This document shows positions 59,498 to 64,000 of a stretch of 64,000 nt of DNA, in pieces (position 1 is the stretch's first letter; each line of letters begins with the position of its first letter). The position numbers were made by a program, and so were the translations under genes. The notes below the pieces were generated by a model. It was not told the origin of the DNA and did not search any database. It saw nothing but the letters and a program-made list of their open reading frames with translations. This stretch comes from a virus, in IMG/VR virus record IMGVR_UViG_3300042554_001257, positions 1 to 64,000 of that record; one strand, written 5' to 3'.

Positions 59498-60976
59498 TCA
59501 GAAACGGAAGGTCGTCTGAATCACACCACCATAGTTAGAAGATGCGTTCTTAAATGCCTGATTATTAGAAACATAGAAGATTGCAGGAGTCACGCTGATG
59601 TTATCGCTAACCTTGTAACGATAGAAGGCTTCCCACATCAGAGCGTCTTTGGTCAGCGTAGGTGCGTTGCCAGGTTGACCGATGGCAAAACCAGAGGCAT
59701 TACCCTTAGCAAACACATCACTCCACTGAACACCAGCCATCCAAGTTTGGGAGTTGGTAGCAGCATTAGGAGTTGCAGGACCACTCACATAGTTCCAACC
59801 ATAAGCGGCAGAGACCGAAGGAATGATGCCAGACTTCTTAGGTTGCCAGTAAGCATTCAGAGCATAACCGTTAGAGGTTTGGTTAGCGGCAAGAGTACCA
59901 CCATTACCAGCAACACCATTGAAGGTACGAACACGAGTGCCTTCCGTACCATTACGATAACCGAAAGCAATACCGTATTGAGGAGCACGATAACCAACTT
60001 GTGCCAGAGTATTCAGAGCACCAGAGGCATCAAATTCACCTTTGGTAGAATCAGAACCGTTCTGAGCAACATAGTTCAAGTTAGCAACGAAACCTTTCTT
60101 ACCCGCTTGTGCCCACTGAGCACCGAAACCAGAACCAGTTGCCTTGTTATAGACACCAGGAGCACCAGCAACAGCAAAGAAGTCAAGAACATCCGACTTG
60201 TATGCAGTAGGAATCCATGCCATCTCAGTGTTACGAACCAGAGCACCAGCAGTCAGGGTTACGCCCTTAGCAAGTGCGGGGAAGCTGTAGTACAGACGGT
60301 CAAGATTGACTTGGTTTGCATAAGATTCTGCCTTATCCAGTTTGAACAGAGAAGAGGAAGAACCGAAAGGTTGCGAAGAGAAGTTACCAGAACGCAGACG
60401 AGTGCGAAGCAGATCCTTACCAGTGAAGGAAGTATCAAAGTTCAGACGAAGATCGTAGTTGAATGCGGTGTTACCAACGTTGGTTCCGTTAGCAAGACGA
60501 GCACCTTCTACACCACCAAGAACGAAGGTTGCTTCACCTTTCAGTTTGGTAGTAGTAGAAAACTGAGTTGCTTGAAGTTGACCAACTTGTGCTTCCAGTT
60601 TATCAACACGACCACGAATAACAGCAAGTTCTTCACGGAACTCAGTAGCAAGACGTTGAAGTTCATCAGTAACTTCGGTTACACGATCAAGGCAAGCATT
60701 CAGAAGTGCAGCTGCCTCATAACGAGTCATTGCCTTACCACCACCATAGGTGCCGTTAGGATAACCAGCAACACAACCATAACGCTCAACAAGATTATTG
60801 AGTGCCTGATATGCCCAATCAGTAGGTTGAACATCAGACAGTTGAGTGATACTTGAAACCTGTTCCGAAGTGGAATATTGGTTGACTGCTACCATATTCA
60901 GATCTGCGGCATTCGCAGTAACAGGAGCAACCATTCCCAGAGCAACAGGTGCAAGCATCAGTTGTTTGAGTTTCAT
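59498..60976 (-). CDS. som: Cyanobacterial-type outer-membrane porin (492 aa)
   Basis: Signal peptide 'MKLKQLMLAPVALGMVAPVTANAA'. SLH domain at ~48-105 ('SDVQPTDWAYQALNNLVERYGCVAGYPNGTYGGGKAMTRYEAAALLNACLD'), coiled coil ('TDELQRLATEFREELAVIRGRVDKLEAQVGQLQ'), then a 16-strand-type barrel ending in Phe ('GGVIQTTFRF'), the signal for outer-membrane assembly. This is the SomA/SomB (iron-uptake porin) family that dominates the cyanobacterial outer membrane. Lies just before pstS. Confidence 0.94.
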   Translation of the reverse strand: MKLKQLMLAPVALGMVAPVTANAADLNMVAVNQYSTSEQVSSITQLSDVQPTDWAYQALNNLVERYGCVAGYPNGTYGGGKAMTRYEAAALLNACLDRVTEVTDELQRLATEFREELAVIRGRVDKLEAQVGQLQATQFSTTTKLKGEATFVLGGVEGARLANGTNVGNTAFNYDLRLNFDTSFTGKDLLRTRLRSGNFSSQPFGSSSSLFKLDKAESYANQVNLDRLYYSFPALAKGVTLTAGALVRNTEMAWIPTAYKSDVLDFFAVAGAPGVYNKATGSGFGAQWAQAGKKGFVANLNYVAQNGSDSTKGEFDASGALNTLAQVGYRAPQYGIAFGYRNGTEGTRVRTFNGVAGNGGTLAANQTSNGYALNAYWQPKKSGIIPSVSAAYGWNYVSGPATPNAATNSQTWMAGVQWSDVFAKGNASGFAIGQPGNAPTLTKDALMWEAFYRYKVSDNISVTPAIFYVSNNQAFKNASSNYGGVIQTTFRF

Positions 60977-61046
60977 AAAAATTTGTTTTTAGTACTAAAC
61001 GACATAGTGAAAATCGTGCAAGTAGTTGCGGCACGATTGATCACGG

Positions 61047-61080
61047 TATTTATCTTAACATTTTCTTTGGGATCAGTCAA
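61047..61080 (-). promoter_or_regulatory. Porin promoter: sigma-70 with overlapping late element
   Basis: Minus strand -35 TTGACT (61075-61080), 17 nt, -10 TAAGAT (61052-61057), running into ATAAATA (61047-61053). Confidence 0.75.
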
Positions 61081-61097
61081 GTTTTTTGGTTTTCATA

Positions 61098-61169
61098 AGC
61101 GGAAGACGAGATTCGAACTCGCAACAACCTGCTTGGAAGGCAGGGACTCTACCGTTGAGTTACTTCCGC
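61098..61169 (-). tRNA. tRNA-Gly (UCC)
   Basis: Acceptor GCGGAAG/CTTCCGC, anticodon loop CTTCCAA (TCC), T-loop TTCGAAT. Last tRNA of the array. Confidence 0.92.
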
Positions 61170-61173
61170 AATG

Positions 61174-61225
61174 GTGGGGATTTACCCAGCCTCAGAGTTT
61201 CCTCTTCACAGGCACGGAACCCCAC
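61174..61225 (-). ncRNA. Structured spacer RNA a (candidate)
   Basis: Minus strand: GTGGGG/CCCCAC closing stem, inner GCCT/AGGC, and AGAG-GAAA-CTCT, three nested helices with a GAAA tetraloop. Not a tRNA (no T-loop). Confidence 0.35.
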
Positions 61226-61251
61226 GCACTTCACTTCACACGGACTTGTAA

Positions 61252-61280
61252 AGTATATGACATAATGATCATTATGTCAA
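61252..61280 (-). promoter_or_regulatory. Promoter of tRNA-Gly with a 22-bp palindrome in the spacer
   Basis: -35 TTGACA (61275-61280), 17 nt, -10 TATACT (61252-61257). Positions 61258-61279 are a perfect 22-bp palindrome (half-site TGACATAATGA) covering the spacer and most of the -35 box. Confidence 0.75.
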
Positions 61281-61281
61281 G

Positions 61282-61354
61282 AGCCCCCGACAAGACTTGA
61301 ACTTGCGACAACCGCTTTACAAAAGCGGTGCTCTACCAGCTGAGCTACAAGGGC
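61282..61354 (-). tRNA. tRNA-Thr (UGU)
   Basis: Acceptor GCCCTTG/CGGGGGC, anticodon loop TTTGTAA (TGT), T-loop TTCAAGT. Two G-U pairs in the acceptor stem. Confidence 0.9.
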
Positions 61355-61380
61355 GAATGGGTATCGAGTGCCCGACACCC

Positions 61381-61483
61381 GCAGAAGACACTTTCTGCGA
61401 TTTTCACTGCATTAGAGGGCAGTGATAAAAGAAAACACCAAACCTTATTTTTCCTGTTCTCAGGAAGGCACCCAAATGGGGTG
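61381..61483 (-). ncRNA. String of hairpins in tRNA spacer b (candidate)
   Basis: Four consecutive perfect hairpins: GCAGAA/TTCTGC, CACTGC/GCAGTG, TTCCTG/CAGGAA and CACCC/GGGTG. An open frame (61404-61550, start MSDSFKLKTLDKLW) overlaps it; I favour RNA structure. Confidence 0.35.
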
Positions 61484-61565
61484 GGAGACCTTGCAAGGGT
61501 TTATACCTCCAAAGTTTGTCCAGCGTTTTCAATTTGAAAGAATCGGACATTTCCAATCCTTTCAA

Positions 61566-61638
61566 CTGGGGCGGCAGGGATCGAACCTGCGACCTAGATG
61601 TTAACAGCATCCCGCTACTACCGCTGAGCTACACCCCA
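61566..61638 (-). tRNA. tRNA-Asn (GUU)
   Basis: Acceptor TGGGGTG/CGCCCCA, anticodon loop CTGTTAA (GTT), T-loop TTCGATC. Confidence 0.92.
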
Positions 61639-61658
61639 ATATTTGTTTTTATGTGTAA

Positions 61659-61701
61659 GGGAAAGGAGAGCTCTTGGACGGAACCGCAGGATCACTTTCC
61701 C
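61659..61701 (-). ncRNA. Structured spacer RNA c (candidate)
   Basis: 43 nt enclosed by GGGAAAG/CTTTCCC. Confidence 0.25.
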
Positions 61702-61703
61702 AG

Positions 61704-61774
61704 TGGAGAATAGCAGAATCGAACTGCTAATAAGTGCTTGCAAAGCACCCGTTATACCGTTTAACTAATTCCCC
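61704..61774 (-). tRNA. tRNA-Ala (UGC)
   Basis: Acceptor GGGGAAT/ATTCTCC, anticodon loop TTTGCAA (TGC), T-loop TTCGATT. Confidence 0.92.
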
Positions 61775-61781
61775 AAATTGG

Positions 61782-61853
61782 AGGCGGGGGGTGGAGTTGA
61801 ACCACCTACCTGAAGCTTATGAGACTTCTGTGCAACCGTTACACTTCCCCACG
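61782..61853 (-). tRNA. tRNA-Met (CAU)
   Basis: Anticodon loop CTCATAA (CAT), T-loop TTCAACT. Positions 1 and 72 are C and C, unpaired, an initiator-like feature, but the three G-C pairs of initiators are missing from the anticodon stem. The 5' end may differ by a base. A second CAU tRNA is at 62404. Confidence 0.85.
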
Positions 61854-61861
61854 ATGATGGA

Positions 61862-61902
61862 TTGAGTGTGATACATCTCATAAGGATGTAACAGGGACTC
61901 AA
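61862..61902 (-). ncRNA. Structured spacer RNA d (candidate)
   Basis: TTGAGT/ACTCAA closing stem with inner TACATC/GATGTA hairpin. Confidence 0.3.
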
Positions 61903-61917
61903 CCTCCAACAATTTAT

Positions 61918-61946
61918 ATAGTAACAAACTTTTGCAAGTTTGTCAA
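61918..61946 (-). promoter_or_regulatory. Promoter of tRNA-Met with inverted repeat in the spacer
   Basis: -35 TTGACA (61941-61946), 17 nt, -10 TACTAT (61918-61923). The spacer holds the 8-bp inverted repeat ACAAACTT-GCAA-AAGTTTGT (61924-61943). Confidence 0.75.
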
Positions 61947-61947
61947 G

Positions 61948-62021
61948 CGTCCTTTGAGAGATTCGAACTCCCGACACATAGGTTCGTAGCCTACTGCTCT
62001 ATTCCACTGAGCTAAAAGGAC
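61948..62021 (-). tRNA. tRNA-Arg (ACG)
   Basis: Acceptor GTCCTTT/AAAGGAC, anticodon loop CTACGAA (ACG), T-loop TTCGAAT. A34 would need deamination to inosine by the host. Confidence 0.9.
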
Positions 62022-62024
62022 AGG

Positions 62025-62096
62025 CGAAGGGTGAGGGATTTGAACCCCCATCGCAAGGTTTTGGAGACCTGCATCTTACCATTAGACCAACCCAAC
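62025..62096 (-). tRNA. tRNA-Trp (CCA), acceptor stem partly unpaired
   Basis: Anticodon loop CTCCAAA (CCA), T-loop TTCAAAT. The acceptor GTTGGGT/ACCCTTC has T-T mismatches at 2:71 and 3:70. Confidence 0.75.
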
Positions 62097-62100
62097 AAGG

Positions 62101-62173
62101 TGTCCGTGAGAGGATTCGAACCTCCAACAAATAGATCCTTAGTCTATTGCCTCTTCCATTGGGCTACACGGAC
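62101..62173 (-). tRNA. tRNA with AAG anticodon (Leu-type anticodon in a class I body)
   Basis: Acceptor GTCCGTG/CACGGAC, anticodon stem ATAGA/TCTAT with loop CTAAGGA (AAG), variable loop TTGTT (5 nt), T-loop TTCGAAT. Leu tRNAs normally have a long variable arm; none here. It may be a tRNA with altered identity. Confidence 0.7.
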
Positions 62174-62176
62174 TGG

Positions 62177-62247
62177 TTGAGAAACTAGGACTCGAACCTA
62201 GATAAACTCCTTCAAAGGGAGGTGTCCTGCCATTAGACGATTTCTCA
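62177..62247 (-). tRNA. tRNA-Gln (UUG), CCA encoded
   Basis: Acceptor TGAGAAA/TTTCTCA, anticodon loop CTTTGAA (TTG), discriminator A followed by CCA at 62174-62176. Confidence 0.92.
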
Positions 62248-62252
62248 ATAGG

Positions 62253-62328
62253 AGTTCAGGGTGGGATTTGAACCCACGGTGAAAGAAGTTTTGCAGACTT
62301 CTGCATTCGACCACTCTGCCACCTGAAC
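62253..62328 (-). tRNA. tRNA-Cys (GCA)
   Basis: Acceptor GTTCAGG/CCTGAAC, anticodon loop CTGCAAA (GCA), variable loop 6-7 nt, T-loop TTCAAAT. Confidence 0.9.
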
Positions 62329-62330
62329 GG

Positions 62331-62402
62331 GGTGACGTATGGGAATCGAACCCATCTACCCAGATTCACAATCTGGTTCCTTATCCGCTAGGATAACGTC
62401 AC
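62331..62402 (-). tRNA. tRNA-His (GUG)
   Basis: Acceptor GTGACGT/ACGTCAC, anticodon loop TTGTGAA (GTG), discriminator C. The base before position 1 is T, so the usual His G-1 is not encoded. Confidence 0.88.
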
Positions 62403-62403
62403 A

Positions 62404-62477
62404 TAGCAGTAGGTGGATTTGAACCACCGTCCATAGGAATATGAGTCCCGTACTCTACCAGACTGAGCTATACTGCT
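62404..62477 (-). tRNA. tRNA-Met or tRNA-Ile2 (CAU)
   Basis: Acceptor AGCAGTA/TACTGCT, anticodon loop CTCATAT (CAT), T-loop TTCAAAT. CAU could be lysidine-modified and read AUA; the sequence cannot tell. Confidence 0.85.
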
Positions 62478-62481
62478 GAGG

Positions 62482-62564
62482 CGGAAGATGTTGGATTCGA
62501 ACCAACGGAGGTTTTACCCTCACGGTTTAGCAAACCGCTGCATTAACCACTCTGCCAATCTTCC
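62482..62564 (-). tRNA. tRNA-Ser (GCU)
   Basis: Class II: acceptor GGAAGAT/ATCTTCC, anticodon loop TTGCTAA (GCT), long variable arm GAGGGTAAAACCTC, T-loop TTCGAAT. Confidence 0.92.
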
Positions 62565-62572
62565 ATAAAGAA

Positions 62573-62639
62573 GGATAGTCAGTCCTCCTACCTTTATTCT
62601 CCTTGTCGAAATACTTGTCTCTACGGATTGACTAGATCC
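62573..62639 (-). ncRNA. Structured spacer RNA e (candidate)
   Basis: Enclosed by AGTCA/TGACT and GGAT/ATCC with a 2-nt bulge. Confidence 0.25.
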
Positions 62640-62678
62640 TAAAACTTTCTTCCTCAGATGGATTAAGGTTCACCAGAG

Positions 62679-62750
62679 TGGAACCGACAAGATTTGAACT
62701 TGTGACCGCTCGGTTATCAGCCGAGTGCTCTACCACTGAGCTACGGTTCC
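62679..62750 (-). tRNA. tRNA-Ile (GAU)
   Basis: Acceptor GGAACCG/CGGTTCC, anticodon loop CTGATAA (GAT), T-loop TTCAAAT. Confidence 0.93.
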
Positions 62751-62753
62751 AAA

Positions 62754-62839
62754 ACTGGGTGAAAGGTCATTTGCTCTTTGCCCTTTCCATTCCACATTCA
62801 GAAGATTGCGTTTGCAACCACTTTCTTCCTATACCCAGT
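62754..62839 (-). ncRNA. Structured spacer RNA f, branched (candidate)
   Basis: 7-bp closing stem ACTGGGT/ACCCAGT with inner arms GAAGA/TCTTC (capped by TTGC/GCAA) and GGAAAGG/CCTTTC. 86 nt, tRNA-like overall size but no T-loop or anticodon arm. Confidence 0.38.
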
Positions 62840-62862
62840 AAGTTTGAGAGTAAAACTCTCAA

Positions 62863-62936
62863 TGGGAACAATCGGATTTGAACCGATAACACCTTGATCT
62901 TCAATCAAGTGCTCTACCAATTGGAGCTATGTTCCC
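62863..62936 (-). tRNA. tRNA-Phe (GAA)
   Basis: Acceptor GGGAACA/TGTTCCC, anticodon loop TTGAAGA (GAA), T-loop TTCAAAT. A TTGAGAG/CTCTCAA hairpin (62844-62862) follows directly. Confidence 0.93.
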
Positions 62937-62939
62937 AAG

Positions 62940-63011
62940 TCCAGAAGGTTGGATTTGAACCAACGTCCTCACCGCCCCAAACGGTGCCGTCTACCGCTGA
63001 CTTACTCCTGG
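62940..63011 (-). tRNA. tRNA-Pro (UGG), second copy
   Basis: Acceptor CCAGGAG/CTTCTGG, anticodon loop TTTGGGG (TGG), T-loop TTCAAAT. Differs at many positions from the tRNA-Pro at 53786. Confidence 0.88.
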
Positions 63012-63015
63012 ATGG

Positions 63016-63087
63016 TAGTCTCGAAGGGATTTGAACCCTCGTTTTTGCTGTGAAAGAGCAACGTCCTAACCATTAGACGACGAGACC
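63016..63087 (-). tRNA. tRNA-Glu (UUC), CCA encoded
   Basis: Acceptor GGTCTCG/CGAGACT, anticodon loop CTTTCAC (TTC), T-loop TTCAAAT, CCA at 63013-63015. Confidence 0.92.
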
Positions 63088-63091
63088 AGAT

Positions 63092-63183
63092 GGGAGGGGT
63101 ATCCCACACGAAGTTACTTACGGATTACGCTTCGTAGCCTTATGAATCCTGCCATCATCCGATGGTGGTTAGAAATCCCTCCC
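63092..63183 (-). ncRNA. Structured spacer RNA g (candidate)
   Basis: Closed by GGGAGGG/CCCTCCC, with inner hairpins CCATC/GATGG and TACG/CGTA. 92 nt. Confidence 0.33.
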
Positions 63184-63200
63184 CAATTCCAGTTCTTGCT

Positions 63201-63282
63201 ACGTCATTCCTTACCTAACTGGCAACATTCAGGATGACGTGCTACAACCGCCAAGGAGGGACACTCCATCGGCAGCGTAGCA
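63201..63282 (-). ncRNA. Structured spacer RNA h, two adjoining stems (candidate)
   Basis: ACGTCAT/ATGACGT (63201-63240) and TGCTAC/GTAGCA (63240-63282), the latter enclosing GGAG/CTCC. Confidence 0.3.
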
Positions 63283-63283
63283 A

Positions 63284-63356
63284 CGACCCTAACGGGATTC
63301 GAACCCGTGATACCACCGTGACAGGGTAGCGTGATAGACCACTTCACTATAGGGTC
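63284..63356 (-). tRNA. tRNA-Asp (GUC)
   Basis: Acceptor GACCCTA/TAGGGTC, anticodon loop CTGTCAC (GTC), T-loop TTCGAAT, discriminator G. Confidence 0.93.
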
Positions 63357-63360
63357 AAGG

Positions 63361-63451
63361 TGGGAGAGGAGGGAATTGAACCCCCGATGGTTCCGATGTA
63401 ACGGTTTTACAGACCGCAGCCACACATATTGCCAACAGTAGCCACTCTCCC
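63361..63451 (-). tRNA. tRNA-Tyr (GUA)
   Basis: Class II: acceptor GGGAGAG/CTCTCCC, anticodon loop CTGTAAA (GTA), long variable arm, T-loop TTCAATT. The D-loop is about 8 nt longer than usual. Confidence 0.88.
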
Positions 63452-63454
63452 AAA

Positions 63455-63527
63455 TGGGTCTGGTCGGACTCGAACCGACGACTTACAGGTTAAAAGCCCG
63501 CTACTCTACCAACTGAGTTACAGACCC
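63455..63527 (-). tRNA. tRNA-Lys (UUU)
   Basis: Acceptor GGGTCTG/CAGACCC, anticodon loop CTTTTAA (TTT), T-loop TTCGAGT. Confidence 0.93.
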
Positions 63528-63658
63528 ACATAATATAGGATAAATATTCAGTTGTCTAGGTTCTCGGTGAGGGGTGATCCCTCAACCACTTGATTAGAAT
63601 ACCACCGTTTGGTCTCTGGGGGGAGATTGGTGGACGCTTAGGAAACTGTCACAGGCAA

Positions 63659-63696
63659 CAAAAAAGGGGAGGAAACTTTTGGTTTCTCTCCCCTGT
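63659..63696 (-). terminator. Strong terminator after the 33-aa ORF
   Basis: Minus strand GGGGAGAGAAAC, loop CAAAA, GTTTCCTCCCC, then six T. One bulge in an 11-bp stem. Confidence 0.88.
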
Positions 63697-63720
63697 CTTT
63701 TTGCTTTTATGGATTACATC

Positions 63721-63822
63721 TTACATATGTCTATCCATATCCGCAAACAGGGGAGCACCCTCAATATGCCAATAGCGGCAATCGAGATTACTAAACTGTT
63801 TTGTGGGCATCGGGAAAGACAT
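63721..63822 (-). CDS. Small protein within the tRNA array (33 aa)
   Basis: ATG 63820-63822 to TAA 63721-63723, begins MSFPMPTKQFSNLDCRYWHI and ends 'GAPLFADMDRHM'. It has its own dual promoter upstream and a strong terminator downstream, so it is a complete mini transcription unit. Function unknown. The remaining 63528-63658 holds a GAGGG/CCCTC hairpin and no gene. Confidence 0.55.
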   Translation of the reverse strand: MSFPMPTKQFSNLDCRYWHIEGAPLFADMDRHM

Positions 63823-63843
63823 TGTTTTCGACCTAAGTATGTT

Positions 63844-63874
63844 TATTTATAAGACTTTTATTTTAAAAAGTCAA
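63844..63874 (-). promoter_or_regulatory. Dual promoter of the 33-aa ORF: sigma-70 and perfect late
   Basis: -35 TTGACT (63869-63874), 17 nt, -10 TATAAA (63846-63851), which is also part of TATAAATA (63844-63851), the exact T4 late consensus. Confidence 0.75.
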
Positions 63875-63948
63875 CGGGTTAGGTAGGATTCGAACCTACG
63901 ACTCACGCTTTAGAAGAGCGTTACTCTATTCCACTGAGTTACTAACCC
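63875..63948 (-). tRNA. tRNA-Arg (UCU)
   Basis: Acceptor GGGTTAG/CTAACCC, anticodon loop CTTCTAA (TCT), T-loop TTCGAAT, discriminator G. Most upstream tRNA of the array in the window. Confidence 0.93.
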
Positions 63949-63956
63949 CTGTGAAC

Positions 63957-63991
63957 CCTCATATTATAAGGTATGAGGAGAACCTTGTCAA
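63957..63991 (-). promoter_or_regulatory. Promoter of the tRNA array with inverted repeat over the -10
   Basis: -35 TTGACA (63986-63991), 17 nt, -10 TATAAT (63963-63968). A 7-bp inverted repeat CCTCATA/TATGAGG spans 63957-63978. Confidence 0.82.
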
Positions 63992-64000
63992 CCCTCAACC

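Noticed and set aside
59675-60856. Long plus-strand open frame (393 codons) opposite the porin
   Set aside because: It is antisense to a complete porin with signal peptide, SLH and barrel. The product has no recognisable domain and there is no plus-strand gene elsewhere.
61174-61225. Possible extra tRNA in the spacer after tRNA-Gly
   Set aside because: Closing stem GTGGGG/CCCCAC looks like an acceptor, but it is only 52 nt with no T-loop or anticodon loop. Kept only as a structured RNA candidate.
61404-61550. 48-codon ORF (MSDSFKLKTLDKLW...) in the tRNA spacer
   Set aside because: No good ribosome site or coupling, and the same bases form four hairpins, so I do not call it a gene.

Overview
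The window looks like a large contiguous piece of a T4-like marine cyanophage (cyanomyovirus) genome, probably from a phage of Synechococcus or Prochlorococcus. It carries intact psbA and psbD, two high-light-inducible (hli) genes, a ferredoxin, a PTOX-type oxidase, gnd, pstS, a cyanobacterial-type porin and a Dps-like ferritin. It also has a large tRNA array and a run of phage fibre genes. Every gene and tRNA I can support lies on the minus strand, so transcription runs from high to low coordinates. Genes are tightly packed, mostly with ATGA or TAATG overlaps.

Layout, low to high coordinates. (1) About 1-28.4 kb is a virion/host-recognition region: modular fibre-like proteins, five glycine-rich adhesin-like proteins, three copies of a small 'MAHFAELD' family, a tandem triplet of 174-183 aa paralogues, several ~110 aa beta-rich proteins, four 2OG-Fe(II) oxygenase candidates and a sulfotransferase-like protein. 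(2) About 28.5-36.6 kb is a photosynthesis/redox island: HNH nuclease, psbD, DNA methyltransferase, second HNH, psbA, two unknown genes, a peroxiredoxin, two hli genes and a ferredoxin. (3) About 36.6-52.2 kb is a 20-gene glycan island. It contains GDP-fucose synthesis (gmd, fcl), a GT11 fucosyltransferase, a tandem-domain nucleotidyltransferase, glycosyltransferases of several families (GT2, 6, 25, 47, 61) and FkbM and other methyltransferases. It also holds a class II aldolase, a HAD phosphatase, a GDPD-like protein and an NAD-dependent epimerase. (4) About 52.2-61.1 kb is a metabolic/accessory region: a fifth 2OG oxygenase, PTOX, gnd, Dps, pstS and porin, many very small genes and three single tRNAs. 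(5) About 61.1-64.0 kb holds 21 further tRNA genes separated by unusually structured spacers.

Two promoter classes can be read directly. Host sigma-70-like promoters (TTGACa, 17-nt spacer, TAtaaT) precede psbA, psbD, an hli operon, gmd, the porin and the tRNAs. A T4-late-like element, (T)ATAAATA, lies just upstream of most fibre genes, the glycan operon and Dps. At psbA, the porin and a 33-codon ORF the two types overlap. At three places the -35 box sits inside the loop of the upstream gene's terminator.

Working together, the auxiliary genes would keep photosystem II running (D1, D2, Hli), handle surplus electrons and peroxide (PTOX, ferredoxin, peroxiredoxin, Dps), redirect carbon through the pentose phosphate pathway (gnd) and support phosphate uptake (PstS, porin). 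The glycan island probably decorates the virion or the infected cell surface; its product cannot be deduced. Fibre assignments rest on repeat patterns and context, not on database searches.
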